From NCBI GenBank assembly GCA_019454045.1, contig SKCR01006516.1, positions 372,001 through 436,000 on the forward strand: a stretch of 64,000 bases of DNA, given 5' to 3'. Below the pieces are notes generated by a model. It was given only the letters and a program-made list of their open reading frames with translations. It searched no databases and was not told the origin of the DNA. Positions 45,814 to 58,417 of the stretch are shown here, in pieces (position 1 is the first letter of the stretch; every line of letters starts with the position of its first letter). This DNA comes from Zanthoxylum bungeanum (taxonomy: Eukaryota; Streptophyta; Magnoliopsida; Sapindales; Rutaceae). The translations under genes and the position numbers were made by a program.

Positions 45814-48006
45814 TATAATAACTCGAAATTTTGTGGTTCAACTAAAATCGTAACTTGGTGACTAAGACGAATTTTCTGCAAGCATTAACAGAAATTTTTT
45901 AGACGACTTAATGTGCCAACCTTAAACCAAGCCCAATTAGCTTTATTGTAACTTATGGGCCATAATCAAAATTAGAATGAGTTTAGCCCAAGTCAAGGCC
46001 CAATAAAAATTATGAATTTGGCCAAAGTCCTCCATTTTCTTAGAAATGATTAAATCTTCAAGACTTATATAGAATTGGTTAACATGTATTAGAGATAAAG
46101 AAATCAAATTTGAAAACACTTCACTGTACCCCTTGACCGAAAATTTCTTAGAGAAGAGAATGAGAGGATTTTCATCTTTCTTGTAAATTTCCCAAGATAA
46201 CCTAGACCAAATCATCACAAAAACAAGTTTAGAAATGAGGAAATGAAGGCTTGGACACTTATTTTGTGAAGATTACTATTGCTTGGAAAGTTGACCCAAA
46301 TCTTGATTTGTTGAGTTTGATGATTTGATTATTGTAGTATGTTGTTAGCTTGAGTTTGATGGTGATTGGATGATTATTGGGTTAAGAAAATAGTGTTTGT
46401 GAGGAACCCCAAATTATGAAATCCCTAGGTATGAAACTAAGTTAGGATATTGATGATATTTTGTATATTTGTTGTTGTTATAGCTTAAGTGATGCTGTAG
46501 AAGTTGAGAGTGAAGATGGAGTTTATATTGGGTCTTGTAATCGGGCTAGCTTCACGACGCGCACACCCGGCGTTGCGACCGGAATAGGAAGTTGCTATCT
46601 GTTTCGGCTCTGGAATGTGAGAGTCGTGTGTGAAAATAGAGGAAGCTTACTGCCACGATTCTGTTTTGTGGGAGTCACAATGCTCAACCTTTAGCGTCGC
46701 GATGCGTGTGGGAGTAGCGACGCCCAACCCCTTACATCATGACACAGAACCATCAGATGCTCACTGCCTCAGCTATTTGTGTGGGAGTCTCGACGCCCAT
46801 GGGCCAGTGTCGTGACACATGACCAGATTTTCCAGGATCAATTTTATCCATTTCAGTTTCATCCTTAGACGTTAGAGGGCACCCTAAGGGTTTCGTATAA
46901 GTGTATATATACGCATTATGTCATGTTACTAGCATACGTCAATCATGTATTACATATTCTTTCCCATCAATTAAAAGGAAACTAACGGTCTCTTTGACCT
47001 TAGATCGACATCAGAGCACTCAGAGATCACCTATGTCGGGTATTGCACCAGACTTGCAATGAGTAGACCATTTTTCTCAAACTGAGTTTATTTAATTATT
47101 TTGATGGGAAACTTACTTTTAAATGCTTTAGGGCATTAGCCAAAATGATTTTCAGATTATTTTATTAATAAGAATGTTTTGAGAAATTATTTAGAAAGAG
47201 ATGATCTTCAAAGCATGATTTTGATGATTTTCGGAGGCATGAGGGAAAACCACACCTCAGATGTAACTTCACATAGATAAGGAATTGACAGATATAGATA
47301 ACATTTGCACACACAGTTCAGGAATATGGATGACATATGCCCATAGATCTCAGATTCAGAGTCATGAGGGTAACATAGATCAACACCTCCGGCTCCAGTG
47401 TTGTGGCTTGGGGGACGGCGAGACGTAACGCCCCAAGACCACCAGTTTAGGAGTATTGGGGAAGGCGAGAAATAACGCCCCCATGCGTCAGATTTCCAGC
47501 ATATTATCAGACATTTCAGACATAAGGTTTTACGAAATGATTTTTCATAAAGGTTTTGAAGGGAAAAACCTGATTTAAGCTTTATAAATTCAGAAAGTTA
47601 TTTTATTGATTATGAGTATTTACTAATACAATTTTTTGGTTTTATAGCTCCATTCACCGAGTTCATTAGGACTCACAGCCATCTTTTGGAGACATGGACC
47701 AGGGACAAATGTAGCACTGCAGTCACTAGTCTTATGGGTCCATCATGTCAAACCTACATTCACATAGAATGTAGTCCATTTTTTTCTCTTTTTGATGTGT
47801 GATATCTATATGATGGTACAGACTATGTATGTCTTCTTGTGGTTCAATGTTTTAAAATAGTTTTATAAAATGTGCGTGCTTGTATATTGCTAAGATGAAA
47901 AGATATTAAGATAAGAAATTGGTTATATTTCTAGTTACAGTTAATGGCTTAGGTGGCAGTGGAATCTGTCATCTGCTGGTGACCTTCCCGAATTAGGGAT
48001 GTTACA
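45814..48006 (+). repeat. Tekay-type 3' LTR
   Basis: Starts TATAATAACTCGAAATTTTG (TG decayed to TA) and ends GGGATGTTACA, 2193 bp. The solo LTR at 53064 has the same start, end and layout. Decayed CGTCGCGACG-like words (46548-46815) precede the TATA box (46903-46912, after the shared CACCCTAAGGGT). Two GGGG...CCCC hairpins follow at 47407-47437 and 47454-47484. Confidence 0.87.
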
Positions 48007-48643
48007 ACCCTAAAGTAAGATACTCATCACTTTCTCGCAAGAAAGAGTGAACTCCATATCTATGTAAAACGGCCCCAACCACATACCAAACCATGTCCCC
48101 AAAGTACGTAGCTATTGGTCGGGATTTCTTCACCAACCTCACCTTTGTAAATCTAAGAACATATCATGTCATGCAGGAATTCGTAGTACACTCAGGATTT
48201 AGATCAATTAATATATAACCATCTAAATGAATCTTTTTATTTAATGGATGTTATAAGAAATTCATTCTGTCTGGGTCCATTCCTACATGATCACATCACA
48301 TAAGATGCCTCCATTCTCATGTCACCACATGGACATTTTTTAATCAAGGTCGTCATATATTTATAGAATGGACCGCAACTATAGATAAACCACAAATAAA
48401 GTACCAATCTTCGTTTGCTATTTACAGACTATTTAGGATTACTAATTTCAGACTTAAATCCTCTTGTGTATAACACTTATAGACTAAGCCTGAAAGTAAA
48501 TTTAGTATCTAAGGGTATACATGATAATTTATAACATGCAATTTTAAAATTGACATTTTGATAAATGAACACTGCATCGTTTGTTACTTAAAATAAAATT
48601 ACGTTTACATATTATATTATGCTCTAGGGTATATATCCCAATG
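48007..48643 (-). repeat. 3' LTR of a decayed minus-strand Copia (Copia-4)
   Basis: On the minus strand it starts CATTGGGATATATACCCTAG, a decayed TGTTGGGATATATACC LTR start, preceded by the polypurine tract GTGCAAGTGGGAGAT (48644-48660). Its other end is cut by the Tekay element at 48006. Confidence 0.7.
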
Positions 48644-48660
48644 ATCTCCCACTTGCACTA

Positions 48661-51600
48661 GAGAAAATGAGATATGTCTCATAATTCTAGACCCTATAGG
48701 TGACCTTTCCTAAAATCTGCATCCGTCTGAAAATCAGAATCTGTATATCCTCACCAGAATATACAAGCATATAGTTTCTCGTTCTTTTAAGATACTTGAG
48801 AATGTGTTTTACAACTACCCAATGATCTAATCCCGGACTAGACTGAAATCTACTAACTACTCATACTGCAACGCATATGTCCGGTCCCGTTCATATCATA
48901 GCATATATGGGACTACCAACTACTGAGGCACATGAAATATGTCTAATTTTCTCAACTGTTTAAGGTGTATTATGAGACTGTTCCTTTGACAAATGAATTC
49001 TATATCGAAATGGAAAATTCCCTTTCTTGAAATTCTGCATCCCAAGTCATACAAGGATTATGCCTGAGACATAACTAAAAATCATCTCTTATGATCCTAA
49101 ATAATCTAGATCCCAAGTACATAACTGTCTTTTCCCAAATCTTCCATTTGGAATTGGTTAGCTAGCTAGTATTTTTTGTTTGATAATGCTTTTATATCAT
49201 TCTCAATGAGTGAAACATCATCGGTGTATAGCATGAGAAAAAACCAATGTACCGTCAATGACACGCTTATATACACAAGGCTCATCGATGTTCTACTGAA
49301 AATCATAAGACTTGATCGTGGTATCAAATCTTATGTTCCAAGATTGAGATGTTTACTTTCAATCTATAAATGGACCTTTGCAGCTTGCAAACTTTTTACT
49401 CTTGACCTTGGGCAATGAATCCATCTAGTTGCACCATATAGATGCTCTCATCAAGAGTACAATTAAAAAATATTATCTCGACATCCATTTGCCATATGTC
49501 ATTGTCATAATATGTGGCAATGGATAGAATAATACGAATAGATTTGATCATGGCTACTAGCGAGAAAGTCTCATCATAATCGACTCTCTCTTTCTAGGTA
49601 TAACCATTGGCCACTAGCTTAACTTTGAAGGTCTGTACCTTCATATTTATTCATCTCTTCCTCTTGTAGATTTGTGACCTATAAGTTTACCCAATTTGGT
49701 TAGTCTATACGTTCTCATACTGAGTTGAATACACAGACTCCATCATGAGATTCATGGCTTTGAGCCATTTTTTATCATGATCATCCATTGCACTACAATA
49801 GCTCAATGTATCATCTACACCATTACTAAAGGTGAAAATTTTTGCCTCTCCAATCCCTAGATAGCGATCAGGTTGTCGCACAACCCTCTCACATCATTTA
49901 AATGGTAGAATCTCCTTATATAATTGGATCTGATGCTCAGATATTAAAGGTTTTATGTTATTGTAATTGTCAACAACTACTGTTGATGGTGTACCGATCT
50001 AACCAAAAGTAACTCATTGAATACCACTTTACTGCGAGGCTTGAATTCTCTCATACAGTCATCCTCAAGAAAGACAAACACTTTGATCTCTTCTTAGACT
50101 ATAAAAGAATCCACCCATAGTCTCTTTAAGATAGCCTAGGAAATAGGCACACCTTAAATGCGACTCCAACTTTGTAGTCTTTTTCTTCAGTGTACGTGTT
50201 GGACACCCCCATATGAGTAAATATTGCAAACTAACTTTGCGACCGCTCCACAACCCTAAAGGTGTCATACGAATAGACTTAGATAGAACTACATTAAAGA
50301 TATACATTATTGTATGTGATGTATACCCTAAAAAAGAATTAGGTAATGAACTTTCACTAAACATTGATATCATCATGTCTAATAGGGTTTGATTTCTCTT
50401 TTCTACAACACCATTAGTGTCCTAGATGCTATGAGTTGGGATATTATCCCATGCTCAACTAAAAAATCCTCGAATTCATTGTTTAGGTATTCTCCTCCAC
50501 GATCTGATCGTAGAATTTTGATGGCTTTACCTAATCAGTTCTCAACCTCAGCACGATACTCTTTAAACTTTTCAAAGGTACATGATTTATGATGCATTAG
50601 GTAAACATGCACATATCTAGAATAATCATTGATAAATATGACAAATATTAATAACCACTTAGAGATTAATTGGCTTTTAGCCTTTTTCGAATAAAAGGTC
50701 TCTTGGTCATCTTACCTTCTTGACAATACTCATAGACTAGTAAGATGTGGTCCTTTAACTGACTTAAAGATCCACTCCCTACTAATCTATTTATCCAGTC
50801 AAGGTTAACATGACCAAGTCTAAGATTCCATAAATATGTGACATCGTGAGAAATCTCTTACCGATTTAGATTTTTCAACCTTAAACATCTCAGTATTGAG
50901 TAGTCAGATATGTGTTAACAGTTTTAACACATACAAGTTTTTTCCAAGTTTCCTATGCATATTGGTAATCCATTTTGAAATAATAACTATTATTAATACA
51001 TAAAATGGAAAAACCATCATGTAATAGTTTTGAAACATAAATCAAATTTTTTTGACAAAACGTGAATAAACAACGATTTATTTAAATTCAAATAACTATT
51101 ATTTGAAAATTGAAAACTGACAACTCTCTCTGCTTTTATTGAAATGGAATCCTCTGTCCAGACTCTCATGGTAAAGTTACCTTCAATAAGGTCTTTCCAT
51201 GTATCAAGTGGTTGTACCCTTAGCTTTCCTACTGTTTCTTTCTCTTATTTGCAGTTTTGAAATATTCGGCAACACTTGCCTCTCAACTAGGCTTATGAGG
51301 ATCCATAAGCATGGACTAGTAAAAGGTGAGATTATTTAACAGTTATGTAAAAGTGAATATCAAATGGTTCATAACATAGTTGCTCTTAAACTAAAAGAAA
51401 CTCTTGGGAAAAGTCTCGATGATCATAGTCACCCGACTACTCTCATCTATACGACCTGTGTGTGTTTCGACCATATTGAATTGGATCATCATCCTTAAGA
51501 TGCTCTTGGATGGATGTCCATTCCTTCATCTTCACGGTCATGACTGAGATTAAGGCTCAATGACGTTGTTGCTCCGAAGGCTACCCAAACATGTCTTGTA

Positions 51601-51850
51601 ATGACTTCATTATCATAGATATTGTAGCCATTGATTCATGTTTTGCAGAAAGAACATCAAAAATCTATGCTACCAAGTAGCATTGGGTCTTCTCATTGGC
51701 AGTGACCCACCATTGGTATGTATCACGTACAGCTTGGCTAGCATTTTAAGCCAGCTCTGGCGGACACTCCTACATCAGGAAAAAACTTAAGTCTTCCGCA
51801 AACCAGGACATCATTCATGTTACTTTTCCAATTAACGTAATTTTTCTCTC
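48661..51850 (-). pseudogene. Copia-4 gag-pol remnants
   Basis: Heavily decayed. On the minus strand, RNase H/RT connection sequence is visible at 48700-48960, RT pieces at 49400-49900, and integrase at 50065-50430 (NQTLLDMMISMF, LWSGRK, IWGCP, FLGYLKETMGGFFYS). The GAG-pre-integrase part lies at 50700-50950 and gag-like sequence to about 51800. Only 50065-50376 stays open for 100 residues. Confidence 0.75.
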
Positions 51851-53063
51851 GCAGGTTTGTCGTTAGCAAGTATATGGAAACATCGGAGAAAAATGGCTAA
51901 AAATTTTAAAAACAAACATGCATTCAAAAATTTCATTCATCGCATATTAAAATCATCACAAATATTTTGGCATAAAATTAAACATGATGCATGGACCATG
52001 TAAAATGAATTAGAAACATAAAAATAATTACTATGCCACGGAGACCTAATATTCCATAAATAAGTGTCGTCGTATGATAGGTCAGTTATTTGCAAGTTAG
52101 ATCGAGACAATCTCAATAGATTAATATATTCGGGAATAACTCTTATTTCTACATTATTCAACTATCGTTTGATTTGATCAAGGAATATTGATTAACAATT
52201 AATCATTCCTTTATGAGTGTAACCCGCCATTTCGGAACTATTGGACTTAACTAGTGAAATGTCACCGTAGGGTTGTCAGTTCACAAAATACATCTAGATT
52301 TCCTATCCTCTCGGAACTCGATTTTAATAGTGACCCAAAATGGACACCTTTCGTAGGGGGTCGAAAACAAATTCGTCTCAAGGTGTCATTTGAATCTCAC
52401 GTTATCGGACTAACAAAGGAGATCACGAGATATATTGTCATATATCCCTCTCTTACTCACTATTTTATAGTTTAAGGTTTCTATTTAAAATATATAATAT
52501 TTCAACATCCACTAGTGTGTATAGTTTATGTTCGACTAAAACATAACCTAATTTACACTAGTGTAATATTAGTGACATATCCTATTTTCACTCTTAAAAA
52601 TTTATTCACTAATTCTTATTAGTACAAATTAATATATAACTTAATTAAACTAATTTAATTAAATGATCTCTAGTGACCTATTTCAATTTTAATTCTTAAA
52701 TTTTTAAAGTAAACTAACAAGTTAAAAATTTAAATTCAAATAAGGGACAAAATACTAATTAAACTATTTAATTAATATAAGCATTTTATAAATTCCAATG
52801 ATACGTGAAATTGTATCCCCGAGTGCATACAACAGTACCGTCCATTCAGAATCGACATGGAATTTACGTTCAGGTTTCCATATGATATACCAATTAAAAT
52901 ATAATGCACTTATTAAGACTATTATATATTAAATCGGAATTTCCAATTTGTAAACCTTTAAAACAATTAATCCAATTAATTTTTTTTCATGCATAACATA
53001 TTCCAATTTAACCATTTTAAATTTTATAAAATCAAATTTTATGACTAGAATATTCATGCATAT
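51851..53063. other. Copia-4 leader or flanking AT-rich DNA
   Basis: No gene seen. The last five bases (CATAT) are the left target duplication of the solo Tekay LTR. Confidence 0.4.
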
Positions 53064-55746
53064 TGTAACGACCGGAAATCCCGACTACTGTTACATCATG
53101 AGATGAGTATTATATAATATAAATTATGTTTGAGCACATATGCATTCATGGAACGAATTTAGGTATAATCGGTAGATTCCTCGAAATTCTGATACGAAAC
53201 TGTATTATGTTCCACTCCAAATAACCCATGGTATTTAGGCCATAACTTTCTCATATGAACTCTGATTTTTATGAATTTTATATCGCCAGAAATCTGGGAT
53301 CGAGACCTACAACTTTCCTATTGAATATTTTTCCTGGATGAAATCCGAAATAGGTAAATTAGGCAAGTCAAAATTCTGGATGAATAGTGCTCGGACCTAT
53401 CTAGATAATACTTCAAGTTTCTACATAATTCTTCAAAAATTAAAATTACAAATGGCCCCTAGTATAAAAAGGGGATGTTATTTCTTCATCCCAAAAAAAT
53501 AGGAATTTTGTAAAGAATTAGAGATGGGCGTGAGGAAGAAGAAAAAGAAGAAGAATAAGGAGAAGAGAATGAAAAGAAGAGAGAAAGAAGAGGAAATAAG
53601 AAATAGAGAAAATACTTAGTAATCATGGGAAACTTAGAATATGAAGGAAAAAATAAGAAATGAGGTAAGACCCACTTGATTCAAAACTTGGTTTCTTGGA
53701 TTTTGAGAATATGATGATGTAATAAGATTATTAGCATGTTAAGAATTTCATTTTGGTAGGAAAAGAAATTGATGATAGAACTAAGGGTTCAAATTTTGAG
53801 AACCTTAAGAATTTAGCTAAAAACAAGGGTAGTAAGATTAAAGGATTGTTGAGTATGATAAGTTGATAAAGAATATGAGAAGTTGAAGTTTATTGGAGTA
53901 GTTTGTGTAATAAGTTTGATATAGAAGTGTTTGTGATTCATTTGGTGTAAGATAGGCTTTAAGAAGTAAGTTAGAATCCTGGAAAAAAGGTCAGCGTCGC
54001 GACGTACAAGGGTTCGCGTCGTGTACTAGGGAATTCATGGGATTGTTTCTGGAATGGCCGCGTCGCGACGAGCAAGGACTTGCATCGCGATGCGACTTGG
54101 AAAAATTTCAGGAATCCTTTCTGGAATGGTGCGCGTCGCGACGCGTAAGGCTTTGCATCGCGACGCAAAGACCAGAACTTCCCCAAATCAGTTTTAAACC
54201 ATTCTGGTTTCACCCTAGCATGTTAGAGACCACCCTAAGGGTCTCGTATTAGCTCGTATATATATATTACATCATGATATAAGTATGATACCTATTGGAG
54301 TGATATCAACCACTTAAAATAAGTAAATTTAGTCTGATTCTGTGGTATGTTTCTTAGTCCATTTCTAATCTAGTTATCAAATGTAGATCATCGCAGGAAC
54401 CCGAGTTTATCTCAACAAGCGAGTAATACCAGCCAGATTCCAACCTGTGAGTGGACACTTTCTTTTAAGTTGATTTTCACTATACTGTTGTTCATATCAG
54501 ACTTACTTTTCACTTTTAGGGCGTTAGCCAATTTTATTGTCAGTTATATTTTGTTCAGTATGTTTTGAGAAATGATTTAGAAAAGAAATATTTTCAAAAC
54601 ATGAATTTTATGTTTTTCAAAGCATGTGGAAAAACCCATCTCAGTATGTAACTTTTTTACTGAAATGGAATTGACGGATGACATGTGCACATGTAGAGGA
54701 CTGGGGGGACAACGATACATAACCCCCCAGATCCTAGTTCAGGACTAGTGATGACAAATACCCATAGATCCTAGTTTCAGAGCTTGGAGGGTAGCATAGA
54801 TCTGCACCCCCAGTTCTAGTTCAGTGGCTTGGAGGATGGCGATACGTAACGCCCCAAGACCAGTAGTTTCAGGGACGAGAGTGGCATTCTTTGGGGGACG
54901 ATGATATGTAACGCCCCAAAGTCATGGCATTCTTTGGGCTATAGTTAGGCGTATGGGGGGACGACGATACGTAACGCCCCCATACATCAAGATTTTCATA
55001 GACATATCGGTTTTCAGATATCAGGTTTTCAGAAAACGATTTTCAGAGAACAGATCTTAGAAACAGTTTTCAGAAAAAACAGACATTTCAGAAATAGTTT
55101 TCAGAATAGATCTTTCATATATGAGTTTACAGGACCAGACTTTCAAAAGCATATTTCAGAAAAGTTAAGTTTTATAAAGAGATTCCAGATAAGTTTTTTT
55201 TTCTTAAATAGTTCAGAGTTTTCAGACAAGCAAAAAGATTTTCATATAATTTGATTTTCTGAAAGAACCTTGGTTTTTGAATTAAACATTTGCATTATAG
55301 TATTTTAGTTTTTATTTTAAATCATCCACTCACTTAGATTGTTCAAACGGTCTAACCCCTCTCCAGTTTTTTTGTTTTGCAGGATACCCGGAGGACGCGT
55401 TGAGATGACGGATACTGTTGGCAGTCACTAGAGGGTCTGAGTCCACCAGATTGAGTTACAGTTCAGTCAGAGTCATATAAAGTCATGCATTTTGCATATT
55501 GTATAGTAAAGACTTTATTTGTAATATGTTAAGTTTTAGTGCTAGGGTTGTATTATAAAGAAGTGTTGAGTACATGACATGAGTCAAGTAGTGCTTATAT
55601 GTTAAAATGAGTTTGGACAATGGTCCCATGTTTGAACTATAATTGAGATGAGTTGCTAGTGATGTATACAGTCAGTAAGTCAGAGGCTCAGGGGAATAGT
55701 ATGGCCTATTCCTGCCGGTAGCATCTCCGAGATCGGGGATGTTACA
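53064..55746 (+). mobile_element. Solo Tekay/Del-type LTR
   Basis: 2683 bp, TGTAACGACCGGAAATCCCG...GGGGATGTTACA, flanked by CATAT (53059-53063, 55747-55751). Homologous in start, end and layout to 45814-48006. CGTCGCGACG palindromes lie at 53995, 54061 and 54134 (plus variants), then CACCCTAAGGGT and a TATA box (54256-54268), then four GGGG...CCCC hairpins. Confidence 0.93.
54701..54985 (+). repeat. Four hairpins with a conserved loop in the Tekay LTR
   Basis: Hairpins at 54701-54730, 54828-54858, 54889-54921 and 54951-54985. The loop is close to GACGACGATACGTAACG in all. The stems differ: CTGGGGGG/CCCCCCAG, CTTGG-GG/CCCCAAG, CTTTGGGG/CCCCAAAG, GTATGGGGG/CCCCCATAC. They lie downstream of the TATA box, in the likely transcribed leader. 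Confidence 0.88.
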
Positions 55747-55751
55747 CATAT

Positions 55752-56538
55752 CTTACATGTCATGGCATGTAAACATGCAAGAGTAGGCACCCTAAGCTAT
55801 ATGACATGTTATTCAAACAATTCGAAATAAACATACATATAACATAAATTGCATTGAACGAGCTCTTATTTTTCTATACTAATTTAATTAGTACAAAACA
55901 TTACCAAGGTATCCATTGATCTTCAAATCTTGCTCCATGGAATGATATGTGCGAGAATAACTCATTGTGTTGTCGTTGACGGTAACGGTAACGGTTTTCC
56001 AATTACATAAAATAATGATACAAATAAAAATTTACATAAAATATATTTACAACACTTTGTAAAAAATGGCCTTATGGCCTTACATTCTCTAAAAATAAAA
56101 TAACATATGAAATAAGAGCCGGAAAAATTTACGACCAATGCAATACATTCATCACATGAACTTAAACAAAAATATTCATCAACTTAACATAAATATTATG
56201 TCTACTCATCATAACATGCAAAAATATTTATATCACATATAAATAATAATAAAAAATAGAAACTTTTAATAAAAATAAGAAGGGTTAATAGAACTTTTCA
56301 ACCTCGCTCTAAATGTCAATTATAGGAAACAATTCCCCATGCAGTGGAAGCGATTTTAGGCACTGGGATCGACCTTGAAAACTTCATTCTGTTCTTTCCC
56401 TTCTTAAGCCGAATCTGGATCAGATCTTATTTACTTGCTTATTTCTCATTATTTTATTTTAATTTTTCACAGTAATAATTTTATTGTTCACTATTGTTCA
56501 CGCTACAATGCTCGCGGTCACAATTCACTACTACACAT
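55752..56538. other. AT-rich spacer
   Basis: Probably the continuation of the Copia-4 region interrupted by the solo LTR; it ends in a run of ACTATTCAC/TTCACTACTAC words. No gene seen. Confidence 0.4.
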
Positions 56539-57700
56539 GTGCTACAGTGCATGCGGTTACTGTTTACTGCTACACTACTCATGATTACTATTCACTATTA
56601 CCGTATCTGTGGTTACTATTCACTGGTACAAAATTCACTGTTTCTATTCACTACTACAGTGTCACAAATTCTGCTCATTATACTAAATCGTCTGCAACAG
56701 TTATGAGTGTTTTTTAACCTCCGAAAAAGCCTAGACAACCTCGAATCAGCTAAAAAAGAATGAGAATGTGGTTGCGTCAACACTACCCGGCCTTCTGTGC
56801 TATTCTCGTTACCAATAAAACGAAGTGTGGGGTTCATTCAAAAAATTCATCTTTAAACCCTTTAGAGAGAAAAAATATCGCACTAATTTTTCTTCTTTCA
56901 TTTTTGTCTCAATACTTGAGAGAAAAGTGAAAAAGATGGAGGTTAGGGTTGAGAGAATGAGAATTTAACCGAAAGAAAAAACCACTTTTTTCTTTTATAT
57001 TTAGGGTTTTATTTTTGTAATCAAATCAAAAAAATAAAATTTCTTTAGCAAAATTCGACTATAATGGCCCTTAGGGAACTTCCAAATTTATTTAATATCT
57101 TAATAAAGACATTAAACACTCGTGCTACAGTGCATGCGGTTACTTTTCACTACTACACTACTCATGATTACTATTCACTATTACCGTACCCGTGGTTACT
57201 ATTCATTATTACAAAATTCATTGTTGCTATTCGCTGTTACAGTACCACAAATTATGCTCACTATGCTAAATCTTATGCAACAGTTATGAGTGTTTTTTAA
57301 CCTCCGAAAAAGCCCAAAGACAGCCTCGAATCAGCCTAAAAAAGAATGAGAAGATGGTTTCGTCAACACTACCCGGCCTCATGTGCTATTCTCGTTACCA
57401 ACAAAACGAAGTGTGAGGTTCATTCACAAAATTCATCTCTAAACCCTTTAGAGAGAAAAATATCGCACTTATTTTTCTTCTTTCATTTTTGTCTCAATAC
57501 TTGAGAGAAAATTGAAGAAGATGGAGGTTAAGGTTGAGAGAATGAGAATGTCACCAAAAGAAAAAACCATTTTTTCTTTAGGGTTTTATTTTTGTAATCA
57601 AATCAAAAAATAAAAATTCTTTAGCAAAATTCGACTATAATGGCCCTTAGGGAACTTCCAAATTTATTTAATATCTTAATAAATACAGTAGACATGTTGT
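56539..57700. repeat. 583-bp tandem duplication
   Basis: Unit one starts GTGCTACAGTGCATGCGG at 56539, unit two at 57122. Both run through CCTCCGAAAAAGCC, CTACCCGGCC and the segment TCGACTATAATGGCCCTTAG. They differ by scattered substitutions and small indels. Each unit begins with several ACTATTCACTACTAC-like words. Short open frames in it are not conserved between units. Confidence 0.85.
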
Positions 57701-58417
57701 CTAATCAAATTTTACAATTTCCAATTTCAAAAGAGGATTTTCGAAAACCAAATTTTAGAAACTCATTAATTTAAAATCAGCATTAAATTATACAATAAAA
57801 TTTAATAATAAAATTTTAAAATAAATAAATAATTATCTCATATGGAAAAACTTTATTTAAAATTAACATAAGTTCAAGTGTGACATATATTATTTATCAT
57901 ATTAGTAATTATAATACATGTGAGTTAATAATTGACTATCCAATTATATTTAATTTGCTACAGTATATCGAGCTATCACGGGGACCAAATGGACATACAG
58001 TTCTGAGCTCCAATAATATTGAAATATTAATTAAAGTTCTTTAATTAAATATTCTGAATTATTAACTTTAGGTTATTCCAATTATATTTAATTTGATGTA
58101 GATATATTATATAAGCCGAACTACGTCGTTGTCCATTCGATATAGTCATTACTTACGGATTGACCCTACACTAGTATCTTATAATTAGAGTCTGGTCAAA
58201 ATTTCTGTTATAACCCTGTAATTATTTTTACCTCAAGTTCCATTGATTCTCTAATGAACGATTTATTCATAACCATTATTAATATTAATCTTTTTATTTG
58301 TAATAGAAAAATTTGAGCGTTCTAATCGTTTAAGTACCTAATCAACCCTTAAGAAAGGTACTCTTATACTTCTCGTAAGAAGGAGTGAACTCCATATCTA
58401 TGTAAAATATCCCCAGT
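57701..58417 (-). repeat. Fragment of a Copia LTR
   Basis: 58325-58410 matches 48007-48060 (AGGAGTGAACTCCATATCTA and surrounding bases), the end of the Copia-4 LTR. The rest has LTR character but differs from Copia-4, so it is a related family or an older copy. It is cut at 58417 by the Athila-type LTR. Confidence 0.55.

Noticed and set aside
53995..54143. CGTCGCGACG as shared ancestry of the whole LTRs
   Set aside because: Athila and Tekay LTRs otherwise show no similarity, have different ends and different pol genes.
56484..57300. Two similar 77-78-residue frames as a duplicated gene
   Set aside because: They are low-complexity readings of ACTATTCAC repeats; the start regions are not shared between the units.
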